A stretch of DNA of 40,620 nucleotides from a bacterium (lineage in GTDB: Bacteria; Sysuimicrobiota; Sysuimicrobiia; Sysuimicrobiales; Segetimicrobiaceae): the NCBI GenBank assembly GCA_035945995.1, contig DASYZR010000064.1, forward strand, positions 1 through 40,620, in the 5' to 3' direction. The notes under the pieces were generated by a model, which saw nothing but the letters and a program-made list of their open reading frames with translations, was not told the DNA's origin and made no database searches. Position 1 is the stretch's first letter, and each line of letters starts with the position of its first letter. Position numbers and translations under genes: made by a program. Shown piece by piece: positions 26,198 through 33,879 of this stretch.

Positions 26198-27304
26198 GGT
26201 CTTGATGTACAGACCGCCCGCCGTCCGCCGGATGATCCCGCGCAGTTCAAGCGCCACGAGCGCCGCCGCGGCCACCGGCACGCTCAGACCGGCCGATGCC
26301 GCCACGCCGTCGATCGACCGGGCATCGCCGTCATCCAGCGCGGCGACTAGGCGGCGCTCGGGGGGCGTGAGATCCGCCGCCGGCCCCGGCTCGTGCGCCA
26401 CGCCGGGCCGGTCCGGGTCGCCTCCAGGGCGGCCGGCCCCGAGGCCGAGCACCGCCAAAACGTCGTCCGGGGCGGCGACGACCCGGGCGCCCGCGGCGAG
26501 CAACCGGTGTGGTCCTCGACTGCCGCGCGCGTAGACGTTTCCGGGCACCGCGAACAGAACGCGTCCCTGCGCCTGCGCCTGGCGCGCCGTGATCATGGCC
26601 CCGCTGTCCACGTCGCCTTCAACGACCACGACCGCGTCCGCGAGCCCGCTGATGAGCCGGTTCCGCGCGGGAAACGCCCGCGGCCCGGGCGCGGCTCCCA
26701 TCGGGGCTTCGGCCACGAGGGCGCCGCGCCTCACCATGGCCTCCATCAACGACCGGTGCTCCGGCGGGTACATGACGTCGACGCCGCATCCGAGTACCCC
26801 GACCGTCGACCCGCCGATCCGCACGACGGCCCGGTGAACGACGCCGTCGATTCCCCGGGCCAGGCCGCTCACCACGGTTACGCCGTGCTCGGCGAGCGCC
26901 GCTCCGAGGCGTTCGGCGACACCGAGGCCATAGGGCGTCGCGCGGCGGGTCCCGACGATGGCGACCGCGGGCCGGTCGTTGCGCCAGACCCCGCGGACGT
27001 ATAACACCGGTGGAGACGCGGGAATTCCGCGCAGCCGTCCGGGGTATCCCGCATCGAGCCACGTGACGATGCGTGCACCGCAGTCCGCGGCACGCCGCAG
27101 CATCCGATCCACGCCGTTCGCGTCGCGCGCCTCGGCGATCGCCTCTGCGATGGCGGCGCCCAGGCCCGGCACGTCGACAAGCGCGGCCCTCGGCGCCGCC
27201 CACGCGGCCGCCGCCGACCCAAAGTACTCGACCAGCCGGCCGATCCGGACTCCGCCGAGTCCCGGCACGAGCGAGAGGGCCAGCAGGCACCGGCGCTCGT
27301 CCAC
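26159..27304 (-). CDS. dprA: DNA processing protein DprA
   Basis: The protein has 381 residues from GTG at 27304 with GGAG 9 nt upstream; the frame continues past it only as a shadow of comF. DprA loads RecA on single-stranded DNA during transformation. An N-terminal helix-hairpin-helix region (LVPGLGGVRIGRLVEYFG, VDVPGLGAAIAEAI) precedes the Rossmann fold, with VAIVGTRRATPYGLGVAERL, VVSGLARGIDGVVHRA, LGCGVDVMYPPEH and FPARNRLISGLADAVVVVEG. A C-terminal winged-helix-like domain follows. The last dozen codons lie in the 41-bp repeat, so an island insertion may have replaced the original 3' end (TAVPDGWGRGRTE here). Confidence 0.94.
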   Translation of the reverse strand: MDERRCLLALSLVPGLGGVRIGRLVEYFGSAAAAWAAPRAALVDVPGLGAAIAEAIAEARDANGVDRMLRRAADCGARIVTWLDAGYPGRLRGIPASPPVLYVRGVWRNDRPAVAIVGTRRATPYGLGVAERLGAALAEHGVTVVSGLARGIDGVVHRAVVRIGGSTVGVLGCGVDVMYPPEHRSLMEAMVRRGALVAEAPMGAAPGPRAFPARNRLISGLADAVVVVEGDVDSGAMITARQAQAQGRVLFAVPGNVYARGSRGPHRLLAAGARVVAAPDDVLAVLGLGAGRPGGDPDRPGVAHEPGPAADLTPPERRLVAALDDGDARSIDGVAASAGLSVPVAAAALVALELRGIIRRTAGGLYIKTAVPDGWGRGRTE

Positions 27305-27309
27305 GGCGT

Positions 27310-28095
27310 CTATCTCCGCGGACGCCACGGCTGGCGTGCGAGCGCCACCGCGTCGACGGCGGCGGCGCCGCCCTCGTCGAGGATCACCCGCGCGCACTCG
27401 CTCACCGTGGCACCGCTCGTCAGCACATCGTCGACGATCAGCACGCGGGCCCCGCGCAGCAGCCGGGTCGGAAAGGCAAGCGCCACCGTCCCCCGCACGG
27501 ACCGCCACCGCGCCGGTTCCGACTGGGCCCACCGCGCCGGCCGAGGCCGGGTCTGCACAAGAAGCGGTGGCGCCAGGTCGTCGGCCCGCACGCGGGGCCA
27601 CACCGCCGGACGCGCACCCAAGTAGATCGACGTAAGCGGATGGGCGGGACGCCCCTGGAGCCCCGCGGCGTGAAAAGGGACGGGAAGGACCACATCGTAA
27701 CGCCGTCGCCCCGCGGCATCCAGGAGCCATCCGGCGAGCAGGCGGCCGAGTGCTGTGACGGCCCATCCCTCGAGGCGCTTCGCGGCGAGCACGAGCCGCT
27801 CGACGTCGCCGTGCTTATAGCCCAGCACCGCGTCCGCCCGGCGGATGCGGGACCAGCCGCGCACGCAGCCGAGGCTGCGGCAGGCGCCGCCGGTGCGCGG
27901 TTGGGCGCATCGCGGACAGGCATCGCCGGGAATCGGCGTGATGCAGGCCGCCAGACACGCGGGAGCAATGGGATAGCCGTTCCCGCAGCGCCGACACGGC
28001 CGGGCCGCCGGCGCGGCGTGTGCGCGCAGCATCCGCCACAGTTCGCCCGAAGCGGGGCCGACTGGAGCGGTGTCCGCATCAACCGCCGGCCACAT
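27310..28095 (-). CDS. comF: ComF-family double zinc ribbon phosphoribosyltransferase-like protein
   Basis: The protein has 261 residues from ATG at 28095. It has an N-terminal zinc-finger region (CRRCGNGYPI, CPRCAQPRTGGACRSLGC) and the PRTase-type motif VLIVDDVLTSGAT near the C-terminus. ComF is required for DNA uptake in natural transformation in several species. It lies between comM and dprA: comM ends 30 bp upstream and dprA begins 5 bp downstream. Confidence 0.93.
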   Translation of the reverse strand: MWPAVDADTAPVGPASGELWRMLRAHAAPAARPCRRCGNGYPIAPACLAACITPIPGDACPRCAQPRTGGACRSLGCVRGWSRIRRADAVLGYKHGDVERLVLAAKRLEGWAVTALGRLLAGWLLDAAGRRRYDVVLPVPFHAAGLQGRPAHPLTSIYLGARPAVWPRVRADDLAPPLLVQTRPRPARWAQSEPARWRSVRGTVALAFPTRLLRGARVLIVDDVLTSGATVSECARVILDEGGAAAVDAVALARQPWRPRR

Positions 28096-28125
28096 CAGGC
28101 CATCCCGGCCCCGGCGGCGTGAAAC

Positions 28126-29691
28126 TCACACCTGCGCAAGTCCGTCGGGCTCGCGCACGCGGTCGAGCGCCCGGTATCCGATCGCCTCCGCGACGTGGCG
28201 GACGTCGATCGACGGCGCGCCTTCGAGGTCGGCGATCGTCCGGGCGACGCGCGCCAAGCGATGGTAGGCGCGCGGGCTGAGGCCGAGCCGATCAAAGGCC
28301 TGGCGCAGCAGCGCCCGCGGCGCCGGTCCGAGCGCGCAGCAGGTTCGCGCGAGCGCTGCCGGCATCGTCGCGTTGACCGGGGCCACGATGCCCAACGCCC
28401 TTCCCCGCTCCGCCTGGAGGGCCCGCGCGCGCGTCACTCTGGCGCGGACGTCGGCCGACCGCTCGGCGGGTGCCGGCGCCGTGAGCTCGTCGGCGGACAC
28501 CGGCGGCATCTCGACGTGGAGGTCGATTCGATCGAGGAGCGGACCCGACACCCGCGCGCGATAGCGCGCCCGCTGCGGAGGGGTGCAGGTGCAGACGCGG
28601 CGCGCGTCGCCGAGGTGGCCGCACGGACACGGATTCATCGCGGCGACCAGCATACAGCGGGCCGGGAACATCACGGTCCCTCCCACGCGCACGATGACGA
28701 CCCGGCCGTCTTCGAGCGGCTGACGCAGCGCCTCCACAGCGTCGTGGTGAAACTCCGCCACCTCGTCGAGAAACAACACGCCGAGGTGGGCGAGGCTCAC
28801 CTCGCCGGCGGCCGGCGGGGTCCCGCCGCCGACGAGCGCGTGGGCGCTCGTGGTGTGGTGCGGGGCGCGAAACGGCCGCGCCGTGATCAGCGGGGACGAT
28901 GCCGGCAGACGGCCCGCCGCGCTGTAGATCCGCGTGACCTCGATCGCCTCCTCCGCGGACAGCGGCGGCAGGATCGTCGGCAGCCGCCGCGCCAGCATCG
29001 TCTTGCCCGTCCCCGGCGGTCCGATCAGCAGCAGGTTGTGCCCGCCGGCGGCGGCGAGCTCGAGCGCCCGCCGCGCGTGGGCATGGCCGCGGACGTCCCC
29101 GAGATCCGCCTCGTCGTCGGTCGGGCCGGCGGCGGCCGGGGCGCCGGGCGCGCCCGTCGGCGGCTGCAGCGGGAGGCTGCCCTCCCGAATCAGTGCCGCG
29201 ACGAGGGACGCCAGCGACGTCACCGGATGGACCCGCAGGCCCGTGACCACCGCGGCCTCCTCCGCGTTGGCGGCCGGCACCAGCACGGCCCGCGCGCGCC
29301 GCGCACGGGCGGCGAGGGCGATGTTGAGCACCCCGGCCACGGGACGCACCCCGCCGTCGAGCGACAACTCGCCGATGACGATACACCCGGCCAGCGCCTG
29401 CGGAGGGATTTGCCGGGTCGCGGTCAGGATGCCGAGCGCCATCGGCAGGTCGAACGCGGGGCCCACTTTGCGCAGATCGGCGGGCGCCAGGTTGACGGTG
29501 ACGCGGCGCGCCGGCATCTCGTAGCCCGCGTTGCGGATCGCCGTCCGGACGCGTTCCCGCGCCTCCCGCACCGCGGGGTCCGGCAGCCCGACGATCGCGC
29601 ACATCGGGATCCCCGCCCCGACGTCGACCTCCACGTCGACGGGCACCGCGTCGATGCCGATCACGGCGGCACTGTGCACACGCGCCAGCAT
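28126..29691 (-). CDS. comM: ComM/YifB family Mg-chelatase-like ATPase
   Basis: The protein has 521 residues from ATG at 29691, chosen for its GAGGAG Shine-Dalgarno; an upstream ATG adds 6 residues. ComM drives branch migration during integration of transforming DNA. The N-terminal Lon-like domain reads VDVGAGIPMCAIVGLPDPAV. Walker A is LIGPPGTGKTMLARRLP and Walker B is LFLDEVAEF. The zinc-like MNPCPCGHLGD and the Mg-chelatase-type SGPLLDRIDLHVE are present. The promoter at 29709-29737 fires about 11 nt upstream of the ATG, giving a very short leader. Confidence 0.95.
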   Translation of the reverse strand: MLARVHSAAVIGIDAVPVDVEVDVGAGIPMCAIVGLPDPAVREARERVRTAIRNAGYEMPARRVTVNLAPADLRKVGPAFDLPMALGILTATRQIPPQALAGCIVIGELSLDGGVRPVAGVLNIALAARARRARAVLVPAANAEEAAVVTGLRVHPVTSLASLVAALIREGSLPLQPPTGAPGAPAAAGPTDDEADLGDVRGHAHARRALELAAAGGHNLLLIGPPGTGKTMLARRLPTILPPLSAEEAIEVTRIYSAAGRLPASSPLITARPFRAPHHTTSAHALVGGGTPPAAGEVSLAHLGVLFLDEVAEFHHDAVEALRQPLEDGRVVIVRVGGTVMFPARCMLVAAMNPCPCGHLGDARRVCTCTPPQRARYRARVSGPLLDRIDLHVEMPPVSADELTAPAPAERSADVRARVTRARALQAERGRALGIVAPVNATMPAALARTCCALGPAPRALLRQAFDRLGLSPRAYHRLARVARTIADLEGAPSIDVRHVAEAIGYRALDRVREPDGLAQV

Positions 29692-29708
29692 GGGGCTCCT
29701 CGGCCCCA

Positions 29709-29737
29709 ATTGTAATGGACTGATGGCTAGATGTCTA
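29709..29737 (-). promoter_or_regulatory. Sigma-70 promoter of the comM-comF-dprA operon
   Basis: TAGACA (29737-29732, 5 of 6) and TACAAT (29714-29709, 5 of 6) are 17 bp apart on the minus strand. The start site would be near 29702, so the leader is only about 10 nt and is mostly Shine-Dalgarno. Confidence 0.75.
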
Positions 29738-29751
29738 GATGTTTATGGAAA

Positions 29752-29765
29752 TGACGCCTGCGTCA
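29752..29765. promoter_or_regulatory. Inverted repeat upstream of the competence promoter
   Basis: TGACGC-CT-GCGTCA is a perfect 6-bp dyad about 15 bp upstream of the -35 box of the comM promoter. The position fits an activator or repressor site; the binding protein is unknown. Confidence 0.35.
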
Positions 29766-29813
29766 AGGTGTGTCGTGGACTCTTTTTCTCATGTCAACAC
29801 TCGATGAGCAGGA

Positions 29814-31031
29814 TTAGGAAGCGGTCACCGCCAGGACGTCCCAGGCATTGTAGAAATATCCCTGGGGATTCCACAATCCCTCACGCGGCTGCGTGCGGTC
29901 CCGCCAGTCCGTCGCGCGTGCGGCAAGTTCGTGGCGGCCAGGGGCGAGCATCGTCGTGAACTCCCACTGATACCACGCGTACGCTGATCCGGCCGTCGTG
30001 ATTCGTGTCGGCCGCCACGGCCCACCATCGACCGAGACTTCGATCTTTGCGATCCCTGTCTCCCCCGCATATGCGACCCCCGAAAACGTCAGGGATCCCG
30101 CCCGGACCGTGTCGCCCGTAATGGGCGACGTAAAGAATGAGTTCACGGGGAACACCGTGGTAGGGACGAAGTCCTGGGAGAAGTTGAAGCTCTTGTCGGT
30201 CGGATTTATGGACACCGGGTTGATGCGGTAGAGGTCTTTCATGTACGGCCCGTTCCACTCCTGTTCGGCCAGGTGAATCGCTCGGATCCACTTCACGTTG
30301 GCCGATCCGACCCATCCCGGTACCAACGCTCGAACCGGGAATCCATGGAGGACCGGTAACGGTTGGCCATTCATCTCGAAGACCAGCAGCGTGTTCGGAT
30401 CGAGGGCCTTCTCGATCGGGATGCTGCGGACGTACGGCGGCGCGGCGCCGTTCGGATCGCTCCCCTCGAACGCCACATGATGCGCTTTCACAGTTGGGTT
30501 GGCCGACAGGAGAACGTCGCGCAAACGCACGCCGGACCAGCGGGCGTTCCCGACGGCCCCGCGGTCCCACTGCCCGCCCGCGGCCTTGGGCTGGAAGTGC
30601 CCGCGTCGGTTGCCCGCGCACTGGAGCCACGCCGTCAACTCGACGCGCGCAAACCGGTGCACGTCGGCCCACGCGAGACGCAGGGGTTGTCCGACTTCTC
30701 CATCCACGGTCATCTGCCACGCATCCCGGGTGAGCTGCGCGTACCCCGGCAGGTGCAGGCGGACGAAGAACCGGTCGTTGGGCGTGATCCATGTCCGCAG
30801 TGGCGGGATCGGTGTCTCCAGGTTGATCGGTGACCGGCTAATCACTTTCATCCCCGAGGCGACCCCGGGGATTGCCGGTTCCTGCGCCAAGGCATCGCGC
30901 GGCAGCGCCAGCGCCGGCGCCCCTCCGAGCGCAGCCACCCCAGCGATCGCCCCCGATCGGTAGAGCAACGCCCGGCGGGTCAGTCGACCGTTCCTCTTTA
31001 TGTCCAGTCCAGCCGCAGACTCACGGTCCAT
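29814..31031 (-). CDS. Sulfite-oxidase-family molybdopterin enzyme, Tat-exported
   Basis: The protein has 405 residues from ATG at 31031 with GGAGG about 9 nt upstream. A Tat signal is present: RLTRRALLYRSGAIAGVAAL with the twin Arg at 19-20. The Oxidored_molyb domain (about 60-260) includes WITPNDRFFVRLHLPGYAQL and the Moco ligand Cys138 in ELTAWLQCAGNRRG. The C-terminal Mo-co_dimer domain (about 290-400) has SPITGDTVRAGSLTFSGVAY and IEVSVDGGPWRPT. The family oxidises sulfite or reduces related substrates. It follows the sulfocyanin-like gene after 47 bp on the same strand, so it likely passes electrons to that copper protein. The gene's own promoter is not clear. Confidence 0.9.
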   Translation of the reverse strand: MDRESAAGLDIKRNGRLTRRALLYRSGAIAGVAALGGAPALALPRDALAQEPAIPGVASGMKVISRSPINLETPIPPLRTWITPNDRFFVRLHLPGYAQLTRDAWQMTVDGEVGQPLRLAWADVHRFARVELTAWLQCAGNRRGHFQPKAAGGQWDRGAVGNARWSGVRLRDVLLSANPTVKAHHVAFEGSDPNGAAPPYVRSIPIEKALDPNTLLVFEMNGQPLPVLHGFPVRALVPGWVGSANVKWIRAIHLAEQEWNGPYMKDLYRINPVSINPTDKSFNFSQDFVPTTVFPVNSFFTSPITGDTVRAGSLTFSGVAYAGETGIAKIEVSVDGGPWRPTRITTAGSAYAWYQWEFTTMLAPGRHELAARATDWRDRTQPREGLWNPQGYFYNAWDVLAVTAS

Positions 31032-31078
31032 CGGGGCCCCCTCCTGCTCGACGTCCGCGTCGCGCGTGACGACTCCAT

Positions 31079-31636
31079 TCACTTGGTGGTAGCGGACGGC
31101 GCGCTTAGCCCGTCCACCACATCGAGTTCGTCCCACATCCCTATCAGGGCATGGCCCGGCACGCCGCAGAGAAGGGTGTAGGTCCCAGCGCTGCGGGCGG
31201 TGAACGTGAAGTGCAGCGGAGGATCGTGCGAGGTGATGCCCGTCTCGAAGTCGCCGGACGCCGCACCAGGGAAGGCCGGCGTGAACCCGCTCCCTTTCGT
31301 GCGTTGGTCCCAGGGAGCCACCAGCAGACTGTGCGAGACGTCCGCCGCGATATTTCGCATCGTGACCTGCACCGTGCTCCCCGTCGGCACTTTCACGACC
31401 AGCGTGCCGCTCGCGTAACCGTTGAAGTTGTACCCGTCTGCCTGTGCCGCGGTGAGGCTCAAGGACACGGTGTGCGTCCCGTTCTGGTAGCCGATCGGTG
31501 GGACAGTCCCCGCCCCGAGGGCGGTGGTCACCGCGCCTGCCAGCATGAATGGGACGAATATCGCCCCGGACGTCCGCCTTCGCAGACGTCGGCAAACCCC
31601 GGTGCGATGCGGCCCGTGCGCGTCCGTCGCGGCCAT
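31079..31636 (-). CDS. Sulfocyanin-like blue copper protein
   Basis: The protein has 185 residues from ATG at 31636, with GGAGG 9 nt upstream; an upstream ATG adds 24 unlikely residues. A short basic N-terminus and one hydrophobic segment (SGAIFVPFMLAGAVTTALG) act as signal or membrane anchor. The mature part has ADGYNFNGYASGTLVVKVPT, as in sulfocyanins, and the type 1 copper ligands H102 (DVSHSLLV), C157, H162 and M167 (LLCGVPGHALIGMWDELDV). It probably carries electrons outside the membrane. The pairing with the molybdoenzyme immediately downstream suggests that enzyme as donor. It could instead be a nitrosocyanin or another small cupredoxin; the ligand set supports a type 1 site. Confidence 0.88.
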   Translation of the reverse strand: MAATDAHGPHRTGVCRRLRRRTSGAIFVPFMLAGAVTTALGAGTVPPIGYQNGTHTVSLSLTAAQADGYNFNGYASGTLVVKVPTGSTVQVTMRNIAADVSHSLLVAPWDQRTKGSGFTPAFPGAASGDFETGITSHDPPLHFTFTARSAGTYTLLCGVPGHALIGMWDELDVVDGLSAPSATTK

Positions 31637-31808
31637 TCCAACGTGCCTCCACCCGGGTACCGCCTGCGCTTCACCGTACCGGCTCACACGGTTTCGGACC
31701 ATTACCACTTGCCGCGGGCAGAGTCCTGCGGGGACGGGAACCCGCCAACCACAGTGCGGGCGGCTCCCGCGAACAACCTTCAGCCTCAGCCCTACTCAGG
31801 AGACACAT

Positions 31809-31949
31809 ATGGCCGACACTGCGACAATCCAGTTCGCGAAGGGAAAGGAGACCAAGAACACGATCCGGTACCAGGAACAACCCGAAGAAGGTCAGCCGCC
31901 GATCATCGGAACGCGGTCCCCGGTCCGGCGAAGGCCGACGAGAATGTAA
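31809..31949 (+). CDS. Small unrecognised protein, probably truncated
   Basis: A 46-codon gene on the plus strand starts at ATG 31809 with CAGGAG 6 nt upstream. It reads MADTATIQFAKGKETKNTIR, then YQEQPEEGQPPIIGT. The KETKNTxRYxE and PPIIGT pattern resembles small uncharacterised proteins that I recall as continuing past IIGT with an LYxxK-type strand. Here it ends RSPVRRRPTRM and TAA. The next frame reads VPGPAKADENVK just after, so the tail may be shifted or deleted. Function unknown. It lies divergent from the cupredoxin gene. Confidence 0.5.
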   Translation: MADTATIQFAKGKETKNTIRYQEQPEEGQPPIIGTRSPVRRRPTRM

Positions 31950-31960
31950 AGTCCCTTCGA

Positions 31961-32914
31961 TCAATCGTACTTGATGCGGGGATCGGCCCATCCGTACAGC
32001 ACGTCGGCCAGCAGGTTGCCCAGTACGGTCAGCACGCCAACGACGACGACGATGCCCAGCAGGATAGGATAGTCCCGGCTGCCCGCCGCGTCCCAGAAGA
32101 GTAGGCCCATACCGGGGTAATTGAAGACCGACTCGATGATCACTGCTCCGCTGAAGAGAAAGGGAAGTGAGAGTCCCACCAGCGTGATGAGCGGCAAGAG
32201 GGCGTTCTTGAACGCGTGGCGGACGAGGAGCCTGCCGCGGGAGAGGCCCTTCGCCTCCGCCGTGCGGATGTAGTCCTGGACCAGCGCCTCGGTCATCGAG
32301 GACCGCACGTAGCGGCTCCACCCGGCGACTGTCAACAGCACGAGCGTGGCAACCGGCAGCACCAGGTGCAGCATGAGCGCGCCGAGGCTTGGATGGAGGT
32401 CGGTCGGATTGGTGATGCCGCCCGCCGGCAGCCAGCCTATCTTGTACGAGAAGGTGAAGATCAGAATGATCCCGAGCCAGAAACTCGGCATAGAGTAGAG
32501 GAAGTAGACGACGCCGGTCAGCGCGTGATCCGTCCACGTGTTGTGATGTGTGGCCTGGTAGATGCCGACGGCGATCGCGATCAGGTGCGAGATCACGATG
32601 GCCGTGACGACCAGGACCAGGGTGTGCGGCAGATTGGTCAAGATCAGCCGGAATACCGTCTCGTGATATGTATAGGCGTATCCGAAATCGCCACGAAGGA
32701 GCTGCCCGAGCCAGATCAGGTACTGGACCGGAAGCGGCTTATCCAGGCCGAGGGAGTGGTTGATCTGCGCGACCAGCGCCGGGGTCGCCTGGTCTCCGAG
32801 CATGGCGGTGGCCGGCCCGCCGGGCACGATGTGGATGAGCACAAAGCTGAGGAGCGTGAGCAGAAAGAGCGTCGGTGCGGCTTCGACCGCCCGCCCAAGG
32901 ATCAGCCGCAGCAT
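31961..32914 (-). CDS. Peptide/nickel-type ABC transporter permease (DppB-like)
   Basis: The protein has 317 residues. It begins MLRLILGRAVEAAPTLFLLT, the usual DppB start, and has six hydrophobic helices. LGLDKPLPVQYLIWLGQLLR and GDFGYAYTYHETV are family features. The EAA loop is TAEAKGLSRGRLLVRHAFKN followed by ALLP. It imports oligopeptides or related solutes together with the DppC-like permease and binding protein upstream on the same strand. Order here is binding protein, DppC, DppB, and no ATPase genes follow: the gene ends next to a divergent fragment. Confidence 0.93.
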   Translation of the reverse strand: MLRLILGRAVEAAPTLFLLTLLSFVLIHIVPGGPATAMLGDQATPALVAQINHSLGLDKPLPVQYLIWLGQLLRGDFGYAYTYHETVFRLILTNLPHTLVLVVTAIVISHLIAIAVGIYQATHHNTWTDHALTGVVYFLYSMPSFWLGIILIFTFSYKIGWLPAGGITNPTDLHPSLGALMLHLVLPVATLVLLTVAGWSRYVRSSMTEALVQDYIRTAEAKGLSRGRLLVRHAFKNALLPLITLVGLSLPFLFSGAVIIESVFNYPGMGLLFWDAAGSRDYPILLGIVVVVGVLTVLGNLLADVLYGWADPRIKYD

Positions 32915-32964
32915 CGGTCAGCCTCTCCCCGCTCCGGGCAGCGGGACGTGTGTCGGGGACGCAC

Positions 32965-33873
32965 CTAGAGACTCCGGCGGAGGCGCGTGTCGAACGCCTC
33001 GCGCAGTGCATCGCCGAGAAAATTGACGGACACAACGGCGAGCAGGAGCGCGACTCCCGGCGGGTAGACGAGCCACCAGGCGTTCTGCGGCAGGTACGAC
33101 ATTGAGGTGGCCAGCATGGCCCCCCAGTTGGGCGCCGGCGGCGGCAGGCCCAGGCCGAGAAAACTCAGCCCGGCCACCAGAAGGATCGCGTCCGCAACCC
33201 GAAACGTGGCTGTCACGGCGATCGTGCCGATGGCGTTGGGCAGGAGGTGGACGAGCGCCACCCGGAGGCGCGAGGCGCCGGCGGCCCGAGACGCTTCGAC
33301 GTATGTGCGCTCCCGGAGCGACAGCACTTCCGCCCGTACGAGTCGGCTGACGTCGTGCCAGGCGACGAACGCGATCAGCGCGATCAACAGGCCGGCGTTC
33401 GGCTTGAACACGGAGTTGACGAAGAGGAGAAGGAACAGAGCCGGCACCGCGCGCAGCAGGTCGACGACGCGCATCATGACTGTGTCGGCCCACCGGCCGC
33501 CGTATCCCGCGGTGAGCCCGTAAGCGATGCCGACCGCCATCGACGCCAGCGCCGCCGCGAACCCGACTTCGAGCGAGAGCTGGCCGCCCAGCATCAGGCG
33601 GCTCAGCACGTCGCGGCCCAGCTCATCCGTGCCGAGCGGGTGAAAGGCCGACGGCGGCTGCAGGGTGCTCAGAATGTTGACGGCCATCGGATCGGTCTCA
33701 TACACGGGCGGACCGAGAAAACACAAGCCGACGATGAAGGCGAGCCCGGCGCCGCCCGCCCATGCCAGGGGATGCCGGCGGAGAACCCTCCAATTTCTGG
33801 CGTAGCGGCCCTCCGCCTGTGCCGCCCTGGGCACCGCGCGCCCGGCCGCCGCGGACTGTGCGCTCACGCGCAC
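32965..33873 (-). CDS. Peptide/nickel-type ABC transporter permease (DppC-like)
   Basis: The protein has 302 residues from GTG at 33873, with a second GTG two codons on. The signature HPLGTDELGRDVLSRLMLGG is typical of DppC/OppC permeases. An N-terminal cytosolic arm (NWRVLRRHPLAWAGGAGLAF) precedes the first helix. The EAA loop reads EASRAAGASRLRVALVHLLP. It pairs with the DppB-like permease 50 bp downstream. The start is 6 bp after the binding-protein stop. Confidence 0.93.
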   Translation of the reverse strand: MRVSAQSAAAGRAVPRAAQAEGRYARNWRVLRRHPLAWAGGAGLAFIVGLCFLGPPVYETDPMAVNILSTLQPPSAFHPLGTDELGRDVLSRLMLGGQLSLEVGFAAALASMAVGIAYGLTAGYGGRWADTVMMRVVDLLRAVPALFLLLFVNSVFKPNAGLLIALIAFVAWHDVSRLVRAEVLSLRERTYVEASRAAGASRLRVALVHLLPNAIGTIAVTATFRVADAILLVAGLSFLGLGLPPPAPNWGAMLATSMSYLPQNAWWLVYPPGVALLLAVVSVNFLGDALREAFDTRLRRSL

Positions 33874-33879
33874 CCTACG

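Noticed and set aside
29814-31652. 612-codon frame joining the molybdoenzyme to the cupredoxin region
   Set aside because: The part upstream of 31031 is in a shadow frame of the cupredoxin; the strong Shine-Dalgarno and Tat signal fix the real start at 31031.
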